Shown one piece after another: positions 11,499-23,245 of a stretch of DNA of 64,000 bases; position 1 is the first letter of the stretch; each line of letters opens with the position of its first letter. The notes under the pieces were generated by a model. The model had not been told where the DNA came from and searched no databases. It saw only the letters and a program-made list of their open reading frames with translations. Source of the stretch: Diploptera punctata (taxonomy: Eukaryota > Arthropoda > Insecta > Blattodea > Blaberidae); assembly GCA_030220185.1 (NCBI GenBank), contig JASPKZ010007430.1, forward strand, positions 637,001 through 701,000, written 5' to 3'. The position numbers and the translations under genes were made by a program.

Positions 11499-11955
11499 TC
11501 CCTCACCTCATACTTTGTTCTCTCATCTGGAATATGTTTCTAAGCAGATTTTCTCCATTTTCAATCAAAAATCTAATGTTGAGATGACCACTGGAAGTCT
11601 TATCCTCTCTCTGAGTGGTGTTGGATAGAAAATCACAATTAAATCTTTCTACCCAAAAACTTCAAATTATTTTTTTTTATTTTTCCTGTATGTAGATCTT
11701 AATAGCATAGAAGATTTCATCAGTATGGAAAACTATTATTGATATTGGAAAAGATCTTATCAGTATGGAAAAATCTACATCTAAAAAAATATAGACAAAA
11801 TAACAAATTTTGAAATTTCTTGGGGAGAAGGTTTAATTGTGAAGTTTGTCAGCACAACACCACAGGGAGAGAACATACAAAGACTTTCAACAGTTGGATT
11901 TTTGTCCTTCAAAACATTTTTCAGGTGAGAGAGAAAAGTATAAGTATTGATAGTA
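11499..11955. mobile_element. Decayed palindromic element of the same family
   Basis: The left side has CCTCACCTCATACTTTG, the right side CAGGTGAGAGAGAAAAGTAT. The inner arms pair imperfectly (around GTGGTGTTGGATAG and AACACCACAGGGAG). Older than its neighbours. Confidence 0.5.
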
Positions 11956-12000
11956 AATATTTGGCATGATTTTCACACAGTACATGGTTGGCCGGCATCC

Positions 12001-12100
12001 TGGACATTCACAGACTTCTAAACGTAAGGGCTTCATCTCATCTCATCCCTCAATCCAACCATGAGTCGGACATGAGTTGAGGATATATATATAATTCTTT
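12001..12100 (+). mobile_element. SINE family E, 3' tail fragment
   Basis: GGGCTTCATCTCATCTCATC and GAGTTGAGGATAT match the end of the SINE at 56886-57235. Confidence 0.6.
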
Positions 12101-12109
12101 GATATTTTT

Positions 12110-12480
12110 ATTAATAAAATGCGCAAAAACATGACTGCTATGTTACCAACCTTCCTTGCGTAATATTAATAACAAAAGTTTATTTAATTTTGTCTCTCTT
12201 AATTTAATTTGTACTAAACTGATCATGGAATTGTAAAATACCAAAGGATAAAGTTGTTCTACATCATTTTTACTATGTACTGTGTACAGTTACTCACATC
12301 TTCATAAAGTAATACACTAATAAAGTTTTGTACAAACATAATTCTTTGTGTGAAAAAATATTTTTTTTGTGTAACCCGAAGTAAATAAGAAATTGTGATT
12401 ATATTTACCAGAAGAAATTAATACTTAAAATCTATGCATTTATATTTCTTTCATTTTGTATAATGTTGAGCTATTTCTTA
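12110..12480. mobile_element. Decayed MITE-like sequence (family of 33345)
   Basis: Contains TGGAATTGTAAAATACCAAAGG and CTTCATAAAGTAATACACTA, both shared with the copies at 14955-16300 and 33345-33860. Ends are not defined. Confidence 0.45.
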
Positions 12481-12602
12481 CAATAAATTTATGACAATTT
12501 CATCAATTATTTTTATAACTGATATAATATGAAGGGTATAAGAGAGGGAGGGGGATAACTGGTAAGTCACTTTTTCCTTGAAATCTAGAAAACATAATTT
12601 TA

Positions 12603-12855
12603 TGAATGAATGAGTTACTTCTTATCTTAACTCATAGTTTACGTTTTTTAAACACGGGAACTGCAGTTTTCAAGAGGACATCCCTCTCATTTTCAACCGA
12701 TATTATGAAGTTTCCAACGAAAATCCGGTTGTCATAATATCGGTTGAAAATGAGAGGGATGTCCTCTTGAAAACTGCAGTTCCATGTTTAAAAAAACATA
12801 AAACGTGACTCATTCATTCATTGAATTAAGAACCTCATAATGTTATTTCCCATAT
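12603..12855. mobile_element. Palindromic element C
   Basis: Arms at about 12603-12708 and 12732-12822 are near-perfect inverted repeats containing GGACATCCCTCTCATTTTC and its complement. Each arm keeps the GAAAACTGCAGTT end of the core, but the CTGANGA half is degraded. A right-hand tail AACCTCATAATGTTATTTCC matches elements B and F. Confidence 0.75.
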
Positions 12856-13061
12856 TTAACTATGAACATACTTTTAGTTGTACAACATACGGTACATACT
12901 TCCTTATCTGAATGTCAAACCCCATGACTGAATTGTACCTTTTCTAAGATAAATTAAACCTCATAGTGATTTATTCCTATACAAGTTCAATGTACCTTTT
13001 CTGTTTCACACTTCTAAATTATAGTGCTTCCTATGGAGAATCTAATGATGTTATGAAGATA

Positions 13062-13385
13062 CAATAGGAAGTAACATTATGAGGTTGTACTTAATAAATA
13101 AGATGAGTCTGCTATCATTTTACGTGTTATTAGTTATGAATCTAATGATACCTCAAACTCCAATTCAAGAAAAAAGTGACTTGTCTGATGCATTTCCTGG
13201 AGTAAGGTATTTGATTTGGAAATTAATCGGTCAGCCACCAGAAGGAGTAGGAAGAAACCTACAGATTGCCAACCATCAATTCAACAGTTAGATGGTATTG
13301 AAGATAATATGCAGAAGTAATGAAACATGTCTCCAAGAAATCTACAATTATGAGGTGAGATGTTAAATTCTAATTCAATTATTAA
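13062..13385 (+). mobile_element. Monomeric (non-palindromic) member of the hammerhead-like family
   Basis: Begins AGGAAGTAACATTATGAGG and ends TATGAGGTGAGATG, the same end words as the palindromes, but has a single arm. A core-like motif lies at 13298-13326: TTGAAGA, a weak stem, then GAAAC followed by ATGTC. Confidence 0.55.
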
Positions 13386-13409
13386 TTAAAAGAAATCAAT
13401 TTAACTTTC

Positions 13410-13735
13410 ACAGGGAAAGAACACTGTGAGGTTTAATTTAAGAATTAAATTAATGTTTTTGTTACCTCACCTCATATCCTTTTTCTTCTAGACTGCAGTT
13501 TTGGAGCTTATCTCCATCATCAGTAGCCTCTGGTCGACCGGTGTTATGTCGTTTCTTGGCGGTTGCGGGATGAGATGAGATGAATCCCTTATATTTAGAA
13601 GAAAACTGCCAAGAAACGACATAACACCGGTCGACCAGAGGATACTGATGATGGAGATAAGCTCTAAAACTGCAGTCTAGAAGGAAAAGGATACGAGGTG
13701 AGGTAATAAAACATTAATTTAATTCTTAAAATAAA
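13410..13735. mobile_element. Palindromic hammerhead-like element D
   Basis: Left tail GAACACTGTGAGGTTTAATT. Arms at about 13434-13560 and 13608-13735. Each arm has CTGATGA, a GGAG/CTCC (or CTCT) stem and AAAAC (minus strand 13498-13523, plus strand 13645-13670), followed by the shared TGCAGTCTAGAAG. The 47-bp loop contains GATGAGATGAGATGAATCCC, resembling the SINE-E tail in reverse. Confidence 0.8.
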
Positions 13736-14058
13736 TCAAGTTAATTAATTGTAGAAAATATATTTGTTGACCACAAAGTGAAATTATTGCCATGTTTACC
13801 TTTTTTGTTGTTCTGATAAAATTTAAAAGATTTCTAAATTCCTAAGGACATTGTACTGGGAAAAATTATGTACATTTAATTTAAAAAATGAAAAATTTAT
13901 GTTTCAGAAAACAGAAAATAGGAACAATGGATAAAACAGGCATTTTAGACACATTTAAACTCTACATCATTGTTACTTATTCCATTCAGAAAAAAATACA
14001 GCTTAAAATCTGAGCTCTGATCATTACATTTTCAATCTGCATTAAGTGCAGGAACTTA

Positions 14059-14208
<150 letters not shown>

Positions 14209-14339
14209 TCAAATTCTCAAATGGTTAAAATATCACCTTTTAAGTTATGAAATAGAGAGTGCATTTTTATGTACTAAAAGGTAAGATTGCAACATGTATA
14301 ATGAATAGTAAGATTTATTTCTTCAATCAATTAAAAATG

Positions 14340-14515
14340 ATTTTTGTAGAAGATTTCCGGGCTGTTGGCCGTGGTCTTGAGGCTTGTAGTTCCCCGACAT
14401 TTCACCAGAGACTGCGTCTGGCATCCTCAAGGGTTGTCTCTGGCGAAACGTCGGGGAACTACAAGCCTCAAGACCATGGCCAACAGCCCGGAAATCTTCT
14501 ACAAGATCATCATAG
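14340..14515. mobile_element. Palindromic hammerhead-like element E (GAAACGTC type)
   Basis: Inverted repeats around GTAGAAGATTTCCGGGCTGT and its complement at the right end. On the minus strand (14399-14431) TTGAGGA is followed by a GCCAGA/TCTGG stem and GAAATGTC. The right arm keeps GGCGAAACGTCGGGG. The flank reads ACTCCGGCCATGAAAGCC. This GAAACGTC form resembles motifs known from Penelope-like elements of other animals (from memory). It lies in the SH2 gene's 4.6-kb intron. Confidence 0.7.
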
Positions 14516-15075
14516 TAACTCCGGCCATGAAAGCCTAAGTCAATATATAAAAATGATTTGTTTGCAACTTTATAAATATGAAAAAGAAACTTGTCAACCA
14601 TTTTCTGTACAATCTGTCAATATTACACATGTGACTTCTGTATTCTGAAACAAATTACATAATGATATACTAATCTATAATCCAATCTTAAGTTTTAGTG
14701 CATAAAAATCTTTTCCCTGGTACAATAAAACATGCAATGCTGTTATTGAAAATTTGTATCTTGATATGTTTAAAAATTATGTCATTCCTCAAATTCCGGA
14801 TGGATATATTTTCCAAAAAGACAGAGTTCTCCTCCATTTTGCAGAATATGTTAGGAATCAATCAAATGCTGACTTTCTTCAGCGTTGAGGTGAATCAAAA
14901 GCATAGCCTGTCAGATCTCCAAATCTAACAGCTTTGAGCTTTTTTATTAGGTACACCTAAAACACAGAGTGGAAGAGATATATGTGTGCAGATTTCAAGT
15001 ATAAATTCCTTGCACTAAATATAATCAAAATGTTTTACAAACATGGCTCACAAATGTACAATTTACACAGAAATA

Positions 15076-15887
15076 TTAGGTTGTCTCATAAGTAATGTCT
15101 GTTTTTAAATGTAACGTTGTATGTCCGGTGGAATTTTAAAGATGTGATTCACTGGGAGTTTGTTCCAAATGAATATGCAGTTAATGTGGATCTTTATTCT
15201 CAATAACTGGAACGAGTTAATGACATTTTGAGGATCATAGGCTCAAATCCAACCAGATCCTGTATACTGCATGAACAACCAGACAAAATAATTAAGATAT
15301 TTGATCTATGTATTCTTACCTCTTATGGTTGTTTTTATTGAACACATGTCTCAAGGCTTCTGAGTCCAATCTTCAGCGATTACAGTCTGTAATTGCTATA
15401 AAGACAGGGTTCAGAAGCCTTGAAACATATGTTCAACAAAAACAACCATAAGAGGTAAGAATATACAGACCAAATATCTCAATTATTAAATAAACCTCTT
15501 AATATTATTTCCTATGTATTTTTAAAATAAAACCATGACAAAAATTTAGAAACTGGGAGGAATCAAACTGCTATCACATCTGCATATAGCCCTGATCTTG
15601 CAATTTCAGATTATCATCTGTATCAATACATAGCCCATTTCTCACAATGAAATTTCAGAAACATTGAAAACGTTAAAGCTATGGAAGTGGTCTCAACAAA
15701 TTCTTCACATCAAAAAAAAAAAAAGAGAGTGGTATACTGTTGCAGGATAATAAACCTCACTGAAAGATGGCTCAAGACCATAGAATCTGATGGTCTCTAC
15801 TTTAAAGAGTAGTTTAAATTCTTATCAGAAAACATTTTAAATACAATTTTGTTGAAAAAAATGACATTACTTATGAGACAGTACTGG
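15076..15887 (+). pseudogene. mariner transposon relic, itself interrupted
   Basis: The left end TTAGGTTGTCTCATAAGTAA pairs with the right end (ATGACATTACTTATGAGACA), with TA at both sides. Plus-strand translation gives HWEFVPNEYAVNVDLYSQ (mariner HWELLPxGxTVN region) and later LTERWLKTIESDGLYFKE (the mariner C-terminal LPERWxKxIxxDGxYF signature). Only part of the transposase remains, with stops, and palindromic element F is inserted in it. It was once a cut-and-paste DDD transposase and is not functional now. Confidence 0.82.
15288..15525. mobile_element. Palindromic hammerhead-like element F inside mariner
   Basis: Arms at 15288-15386 and 15387-15486 meet with almost no loop. They contain ATTCTTACCTCTTATGGTTG and its complement. 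On the minus strand (15348-15376) CTGAAGA is followed by a GGAC-containing stem and GAGAC. The right arm has CCTTGAAAC. A right tail AACCTCTTAATATTATTTCC matches elements B and C. It interrupts the mariner reading frame. Confidence 0.78.
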
Positions 15888-16317
15888 TATTTATTTTTGA
15901 ACAGAAGTTTATTCGTGTATTACTTTATACTGATAATGTGCATTGCCCGATTTTCACATACACGTGAAATGAAACTATTTTTTTTTTGGTATTTTTCAAT
16001 AAAACACATTAAAATGCAGCTCCTATGCCATCAAATGTTCCTTGCATAATACTACTAACAATTTTTGTTTTATTTTGTCTATTTTAATTTAATTTGTGCT
16101 AAAACTGACCATGAAATCGAAAAATACCAAAGGAAAAAAAATTCTATTTTACTTTCCCCTATACTCACTAGCCTTATAAAGTAATCCATCAATAAACTTC
16201 TGTAAAAAAATAATTTTTTGTGAGAAAATTGTACTTGAGACCCAGTGTATAAATCAATTTGATATTTACACAACGAATAATACTTAAAATCTTAAATTGA
16301 ACTTTTATAGAAAAAAT

Positions 16318-16530
16318 CACAATGAAGTTTAATTTGAGATCCAGTCTTCTAATTAAATTTGTTTCAAAACCTAGGTGGTTTCATATTCAGTAATATCTCG
16401 ATTGATGTTATGTCATTTTCAGGAGAACTACTCCTTACTCCATCTGTTGGGGGACTGAAGATGAAACCACCTAGGTTTTTAAACCAGTTTAATTAGAAGA
16501 CTGGATATGAGGTGAGGTATAAAGAATTTT
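16318..16530. mobile_element. Palindromic element G with stem II missing
   Basis: Left tail AATCACAATGAAGTTTAATT. Arms at about 16340-16425 and 16440-16512 share CCAGTCTTCTAATTAAA and AAACCTAGGTGGTTTCAT. The right arm reads CTGAAGAT directly followed by GAAAC with no stem between. The right end is ATATGAGGTGAGGTAT. Confidence 0.75.
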
Positions 16531-16539
16531 AATTTTAAA

Positions 16540-17120
16540 TTTAAATCTTAAAACTTAAAATCTGCACTCTTATATTAATTCCACCCTGTATATTGTCTAC
16601 AGGTCTCCAGTGGAAGACTTGAAGGATTGTAGCTGCTTCAGGAACTGTCATATTAGAGATGTTAAACACATGGAGACAAGTTGAATATCGCCTGGATGTC
16701 TGTCACACAACAAGAAGTTTAACCATATGAAACTCTGTTATATACTACAAATATCATTATCATCTATCAAATATTTGGTGAATTATTAAACATTCTTATT
16801 AGCAGTTTTTGTCTTAAAAATTCTTCTTACAATAATTCTTACAAGCCAAAGGCAAGTGAGCTGATTCCTATCACCGGCTAGCAGATGGCAGTACAAGGAG
16901 CCACAATATTAGCATTTACCTTCTCTCAACTTCACTTTAGGTATTATTGGCAAAGACTAGAGGTGAATTCCATGATAACTCATATAGTGAATCCAACAAA
17001 TCAAAATAACATTTTTATTTTTTTATAGCCTTCAGATAATAGGATACTACTTTTTCTCTTCGAAACATTGATACATATGTATCTAGGTTTCAATTTCTTT
17101 AACAGAAAGTATGGAAATCA
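16540..17120. other. No recognised feature
   Basis: Part of the SH2 gene's intron. Nothing supported. Confidence 0.4.
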
Positions 17121-17130
17121 ATGGTAGGAG

Positions 17131-17337
17131 GAAAATTTTTTGCCTGAACCGGGAATCGAACCCTAAACCTTTAGCTATAAGTAAATTAATGAACACAATC
17201 AAATTATTGTAAATCAATGGTAAAGAGAACAATAGCTAAAGGTTCGGGTTCGATTCCCGATTCAGGCAAAAATTTTTCTCTTTACCATTGATTTACAATA
17301 ATTTAATTATGTTCATTAATTTACTTATTTCTGTCAT
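17131..17337. repeat. Palindrome containing inverted tRNA-like heads
   Basis: GCCTGAACCGGGAATCGAAC on the left is matched by GGGTTCGATTCCCGATTCAG on the right. Outer arms continue through TAAATTAATGAACACAAT and its complement. Each arm carries a box-B word (GGTTCGATTCCC-like), so this looks like two inverted SINE or tRNA heads. Confidence 0.75.
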
Positions 17338-17816
17338 ATTAATAGCTGTAGCTTCTCGATGTTAATTTAATAAGAAGGTATGGAATTTCTATGTTTATAA
17401 TTGTACTTAGAATATATGGTTTCATATCGATAACTGATGTAACTGTAGAATGACATGTTTTACAGTGTGAGAGTAAAATAATAATCTCTGTGAAGTTTTC
17501 AATTTTATTTCAACAAACAATTGTGAATGTAGTATATATAGGAGGAGTTACAAAATACATGTTTTGAATAATAAACTTTAGTCACTAGTTATACAAAATA
17601 AAGATAACTGGTATAACAACTTATATTTCTGCATGATATAAGAGATTTAATTACAATAAGTAATGACATTTGTATGTTTTTCAATTTAAAAAAATATTGG
17701 GATTGATCATCATTGCTATGTGTCATAAATAATAATTGTGATGTTTTTATTTAAATTTATCACTTACTCTGAGGGACAAATTAATATTAATAGTGGTCTA
17801 ATGCACTTTTATGTAG

Positions 17817-18157
17817 ATGCAGAGACCTTGGGTTCAAATCCCAGTTTGGGCAAAAAGTTTTCTCTTCAAATATTATATAACAATTCTGTCTCGTAGACTG
17901 CAATGGGCAGGACATGTGCTACGTATGGGGGATGAAAGAGGTGCATGGAAGCTACTTGTAGGAAAACCAGAAGGAAAATGTCCAGTTGGTAGACCAAGAA
18001 TAAGGTGCAAGAATAACATTATCCATGATTTGAAGGAAGTACATTATAAGGGGATGGTTGAAAACATTAGCTCAGGATAGGGATGTATGGAGAACTTATG
18101 TCCATGCGGCCATGAACCTAGGGGTTTGATAGAGCCAATGAGTTGAGTTGAGTTGTT
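17817..18157 (+). mobile_element. tRNA-like box B next to a LINE 3' end (AGTT-tail family)
   Basis: GGGTTCAAATCCCAG at 17829 is a box-B-like word. From 17880 the sequence encodes the LINE C-terminal end (RRLQWAGHVLRMGDER, KPEGKCPVGRPR), ending in a GAGTTGAGTTGAGTTG tail. Confidence 0.65.
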
Positions 18158-18159
18158 TC

Positions 18160-18750
18160 GTATGAGTTTGTTCATATGCTAGAATATTTTGGGATATAGG
18201 CACTTGAAAATATTTTTAATAGTCCATACACAACTTTGGGAAGTAGGGAAAAAAAACTAATTTTTATGTGTCATGTCAAATTTATGTGGAATTTACCACG
18301 ATGATCTGGCATTAAAAAGGAAGAAAACAACATTTAAAAATAGGCCTATATAATATAGGCAATGAAAAAATGCATTTTGTTGCTGGCCAATGGATACCTC
18401 TTAAATTCATATCCACAAATTTTACAGGAGAGAAGGAAAAAAATACAGAAATATTAAATATAAATTGATGGAACAAAATGCCATTTTTGCTGCTAAATGG
18501 TGACATATTGAGAAATAAGTTAATGGTTCTGTACAGATTATGTGTCAATTTGTTTTACACTGGGTACAATTTATTGCACTTACATAGTTTTTGAAAATTC
18601 TTGGAATTCCCAGGTTTTTGTAGGCCAGACTGATAATTTATATCTTTGAACAGCAAAAATTATTTACAGAATAAAATTGTAAATTTTATGTGAATTTTTT
18701 TTAGATATTAGCACGTTATCCAGAGCAGTTTGAATTCCATCACTAATATC
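18160..18750. other. No recognised feature
   Basis: Intron sequence directly downstream (in gene sense) of the exon at 18756. Nothing recognised. Confidence 0.4.
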
Positions 18751-18755
18751 CTTAC

Positions 18756-18906
18756 CCTTGTCGCTCCAAAGGAAGCTGCACATCAATGGAGTCTCCACGG
18801 CTAGTTATGAATGATGAACCTCCTAGGTTGAGTGATAACCCAAGTCTTTGTTTTGGTGATGACATTGCCTCTAAATTCAATGTGAGACTTGGTCTGCTGG
18901 TAGCTG
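18756..18906 (-). CDS. SHB-like SH2 adaptor: linker exon before the SH2 domain
   Basis: This 151-bp exon was found from its splice sites (acceptor CTGTGTAG, donor GTAAGG) and from its reading frame. It takes one base from the large upstream exon, encodes 49 complete residues, and gives two bases to the next exon. The peptide includes SSPKQRLGLSLNLGG and ends in IDVQLPLERQ, directly before the SH2 start WYHG. An LPLE-type lead-in before the SH2 tryptophan is typical of the SHB/SHE/SHF family as I know it. Phases agree at both junctions, the strongest evidence that these separated pieces form one transcript. The intron to the upstream exon is about 29.6 kb and is full of retroelements. An alternative acceptor three bases further in (CAG) is possible and would drop one residue. 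Confidence 0.85.
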
Positions 18907-18909
18907 CTA

Positions 18910-19500
18910 CACAGAAAAACAATTTACATCAAAATAAGTGAATAGCTCACTGTTTTTATTCTCCTCAATTTATTTGATACATTATTGTTTGATATTATAT
19001 TACATGAGAGAAAATATTTACAATTTTGGGCAGACTGAAATATCTATAGCAGTTTTAAATTAAAATAAATATACAGGGTGTATCATTAATGACAACGCAA
19101 ATGGAAATAGTAGATAGTGCATTACATAAAACCAATAAACATGGGTCTACAAACAAACTGTTTGCAAGTAATTGACAAATGTATGGTTACGATCTGTGAC
19201 TGACCACATTGTAAACTAATGGGCAATTCTCTGAAAAATGAAATCATGGAACCAAATTTCAAAGTTTGAAACAAATGTGATTTATGGAAAGAACACACCT
19301 GAAATGGTTGTGAAACAAAGAAAGTGTTGATATTTTCTATATTTCTGCGGCAAAAAATTCTTTCTAAACTTTGGTTTTATAAGAGTGAACAAAAAAAAAA
19401 TCATAAAAATGTATCTAAACATATTAAACATTTATAGCTTTATAAAAGTCAGAAAATATAACTAGTCTTGATAATGATAGCCTCTGTATTGAAATGTGTT
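18910..19500. other. No recognised feature
   Basis: Intron sequence. CAGGGTGTATCATTAATGACA at 19076 looks like the end of a DNA transposon, but no partner was found. Confidence 0.35.
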
Positions 19501-19524
19501 GACTGTTTTAATATTTTGGTTTTT

Positions 19525-20029
19525 TAAACTGAAAATATATAAAACTATTATTCTACCAGTTATATTATATGGTTGCGAAACATGGACTCATACTTTAAGG
19601 GAGGAAAGGAGATTACGAGTATTTGAGAATAAAGTTCTTAGGAAAATATATGGACCAAAGAGATATGAACAGACAGGTGAATGGAGAAGACTGTATAACA
19701 GTGAATTACATGGTCTTTATATGAAGCCATATATAATAAGAACAGTTAAGTCTCGTAGACTGTGATGGGCAGGACATGTGGCACAAATGGGGAATGAAAG
19801 ACATGCATGGAAAGCTTCTTGCAGGAAAACCAGAGGGAAAACGCCCAGTTGGTAGACCTAGAATGAGGTGAGAGAATAACATTAACTATGATTTGAGGGA
19901 AGTAAATTATTCAAGGGATGATTGGAAAACATTGGCTCAGGATGCATGGAGAGCTTATGTCTGCGCGGTCATGAACCTACAGGTTCGATAGTGCCTGTGA
20001 GTTAGTAGTTAGTTGGTTAGTTAGTTAGA
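19525..20029 (+). pseudogene. LINE 3' fragment (AGTT-tail family)
   Basis: ILPVILYGCETWTHTLREER, then RRLRVFENKVLRKIYG, EWRRLYNSELHGLY and, after a stop, WAGHVAQMGNERHAWK. This is the region after the reverse transcriptase. It ends in GTTAGTTGGTTAGTTAGTTAG. Highly similar copies lie at 42235, 43090 and, in reverse, 62825. Confidence 0.82.
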
Positions 20030-20329
20030 TTTGGGTTTTATTGATAATGAGTAATACAATCAGAAAAAAAAGGGTTTCTATTTCATATTTTGCAATCTCA
20101 CTTATCATAAGTAATGCCATGAGTGATATACAATTTATCTAGAGGATTTAGAAATCAAGAGTGGTATTTGTTAGGACTATTTAACAAATAAAATTAAGCT
20201 GTTTACTCACAAATCATTATTTAAATATAGTTATTTTAAAATATTTATATATTTAATGTAAATGGTGATGTTTGAAAACAAGGGTATAAAGGTATGAAGC
20301 AAATATGGTTTATTCATTACCATTTACTG

Positions 20330-21010
20330 ATGTTCAGCTATTGATGACAGAAGAATACGAAGATTTATAGTATATGACAAGAAAACTGAAGAAGAAATAT
20401 GAAAAATGGTGATTAAAGTAATACAGAGAAAACAAAGTTATATGGTAATTAAATCAAAAGATCTACTTTTAGAAGACAGACATGGGAAATTAAAAGCATG
20501 TCACAAATGTGTATATTTGGGGACTGAAATTATTGTAGAGGGAAGTCATAATGGCGAATTTAATGAGAGGTTAAGGAAATGTAAATATGCAATATCAAAA
20601 TTAGATGGTGTTTTATGAGATCAGAATGTAAATTCTAAAAGAAAAAAAAAAGTAATATAGTGTTAAGGAGTATATTGGCATATGGCGCAGAAAGATAAAA
20701 AAGAGTAAATTAAATTCTTGAGAAATGGGTTTTAGGAGGCATTTAATCAGGATTTTCAGAAGAAACAGTGTAATTAAACAAAATGTGGAAGTTCAATAAA
20801 ATCTGGAATTCATTAAAAAAACAATTAAATTGTATGATAATGTAAAAAGAATAACAGAAGACCGATTCCCAAGAAAAATACTAGAATGAATGCCACCTGG
20901 TAGAGGAGGAAACTAACATTGTTTGATGGTGTTTTAAGCAGAAAGAGGGGAAAAGATTGGACAATTGAGATAGGAATGAAAGAGAAATGTTGAGAAGAAT
21001 GATAGTAGAT
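20330..21010 (+). pseudogene. Decayed LINE reverse transcriptase and C-terminal fragment
   Basis: The frame at 20406-20618 reads HKCVYLGTEIIVEGSHN and RLRKCKYAISKLDGVL, the post-catalytic part of a LINE reverse transcriptase. Later text is broken by stops. It belongs to a different subfamily from the copies on either side. Confidence 0.6.
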
Positions 21011-22020
21011 TAATTGGGTGGGGAAAAAATTGTGAAATCTGCTAAATAAATAAGTAGTTTTACTTTCTAAGAAATTATTCTTAGTCTTGACTTGTCTAAC
21101 AAGGCTCTCTCTACCTGATAATAGCTATGGAATTTTCCTTCTGCTTACAGGTTATTTTCATCCTATGAAATTCAATCTTAAGAACTCTTCACAAAGAATT
21201 TAAAACATTAATCGGCTACAAAAATATTAATAAAGGAAGAACATTTATTTTATTTCATTATTTTCAATCATTATATTCAATAACTTTCTAGGATTATTCC
21301 CATATACAAGGAGGTGGACACAAGGATATATTTATTCTCAGTCAATAGCATGATAATGTGGTGGAGTGTCTAGCCCTGCATTCCAACTGACTTTTCACCA
21401 GCAATCTTTCTGGGAATTCATTTTAAAGCAGGCTGAATAGAGGCCACTTTCGACATAGAGAAGTAAATGAAAATTTTTACTCTTTGATTTGTAGGATTGG
21501 ATTTGGGCTATGTGCTATGTTTTAAGTGAGTGCTGTCTGCAAGAGTATGACGAAATATTGCATTCTTGCCTACAACACACAATGAAAAATAAACAATTAA
21601 CACTTAGCAGTAAAAAAATATGGAGATTTATGATGCAAATGACAGTCTAGAATAACTCGAAGAAAAAAAAAGATAAAATTATTATAGCAGTATGTGAATA
21701 ATGGCATATATATATTATGGATAAATTATTGTAGTAATATGTGAATAATGATATGACAAAAATATTGCAAGTCTGCCTGTGTGTGTTATTTGTCCGAAGA
21801 AAATATGGAAAATATCTCAATAATAAATTAAGATTTAAGGTTGGAATAACATAAAAACGCCATATTAAAAAATGTAACGTTGTAAGATAATTATGAACGA
21901 TGGATACAACAGGATAGCCAACTTACGAGAATACGATAAAAACTAATAATAACCCACATTAGTCTTAAACTTAAAAGCCAATCAAAATAAAAAAGACTAA
22001 CCTTTTATTTTTCCAATTTA
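21011..22020. other. No recognised feature
   Basis: AT-rich intron sequence. Nothing supported. Confidence 0.4.
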
Positions 22021-22024
22021 TCTA

Positions 22025-22026
<2 letters not shown>

Positions 22027-22103
<77 letters not shown>
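22027..22103. repeat. (TA)n(TG)n compound microsatellite
   Basis: About 34 bp of TA followed by about 43 bp of TG, next to the mariner at 22116. Confidence 0.95.
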
Positions 22104-22107
<4 letters not shown>

Positions 22108-22115
22108 ACTGCTAC

Positions 22116-22988
22116 TACAGTCATTAAGTTTTTGAGACTTTACGCCTGGAGGGTAGGCATCCACAAGAATCTGAATGTCTCACAAGATGCCGATAACTAG
22201 ACGTACACTTAAATTGAACCACATCCTCCCTCAGAATAGTCTCCTTTGGCCGTTATGCACGGTGGTAGGTATAGCTGTTGAAAGCACCGCTGAAAGATGT
22301 TGGCAGGAAGGTCCCATATGGCTTCTCTTGTGACAGTCATGACCTCTTCGGAAGAATGAAATCTAAGCTCACGTAGGATTGCTTTCATGCGAGGAAAGAG
22401 AAAAAAATGTCATGTGATAATCACGTTGATCTTGCGACAGGATTCCTGGCACACTGTGCTGGGTTACGCGAGACATGTTCAGGTCTTCAGAAATAATTTT
22501 GTAACAAGTACCATGGCTGACCCCTACCACCGCTGCCGGATCGTCTACTGATTGGGAGTTGTTAGCACGCACCAATGTTACAACTTCTTCGATCTTGCGT
22601 TTAGTTCGAACTGTTTGTCGCTGATCATGACGCACATCATCTTCCAAACTGTCTCCTCCTTGCAAAGAACGCCAGTGCCACCTAAACACAACACTGCGAC
22701 TCAATGCGTACTCACCGTAAACTTGCTGCATCATTTGAAACGTTTCGGCAGCGGTCTTGCCTAATTTCTGACAGAACTTGATGTTGCTCTGTGATATCTC
22801 GAGTTCCGACATGCGCATTCAAATCACCGTCACAACAAAGACCGTAGTTCTGTTTGCAATGTATGCACTTAACTGTCTCTTGCTGGGACGAGAGACTAAC
22901 TGACAAGGTACCATACCACGGCTCCACCTATGCACTATAGCGCAAAACAACGTCACTATCCGCTCAGTCTAAAGAATTAATGACTGTA
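22116..22988 (-). pseudogene. mariner transposon with central deletion
   Basis: The ends TACAGTCATTAA and TTAATGACTGTA form inverted repeats with TA at both edges. The minus-strand frame from 22818 reads SELEISQSNIKFCQKLGKTA, then GEYALSRSVVFRWHWR and VGVSHGTCYKIISEDLNMSR, the mariner N-terminal helix-turn-helix DNA-binding region. A C-terminal tail (AIWDLPANIFQRCFQQL) follows in another frame nearer 22200-22330. The catalytic DD[D/E] centre is largely deleted, leaving 873 bp against about 1.3 kb for a full mariner. Confidence 0.85.
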
Positions 22989-23245
22989 CCACGTATATAT
23001 ATATCTCCGGATCTTTGATCTGGTCAAAACCCTGATGGAACTGATATTTAACCTCTGGGGTGAATTTCGGTGAAGTCCGGAGGGTTTAACTTAGTCAAAT
23101 CCACTCTCATCACCTTTAAGTTGGGGGCCCCTCGGGACTTTCTTAAGATCTTTTAAGATTTTAAGACGCAAACGAGAGAGTGGGGTGTGGAAAGAAACGG
23201 GAAGCTACCACACCTATATATCCATAGTAAAGCTGCAAACATAGC

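Larger units (their letters stand above)
14955..16300. mobile_element. MITE-like element split by a mariner insertion
   Basis: The left part (14955-15075) has CACAGAGTGGAAGAGATATA and GCAGATTTCAAGTATAAATT. The right part (15888-16300) has GTATTACTTTATACTGATAA and ATAATACTTAAAATC. The same words occur in the copies at 33345, 40150, 53260 and 55560. The mariner at 15076-15887 sits between the parts at a TA. Confidence 0.7.

Noticed and set aside
14259..14648. Protein-coding gene in the 129-codon frame
   Set aside because: It runs through palindromic element E, and nearly the same peptide is read on the opposite strand.
19070..19300. DNA transposon starting at the CAGGGTGTATCATTAATGACA word
   Set aside because: No matching inverted end or transposase text was found nearby.
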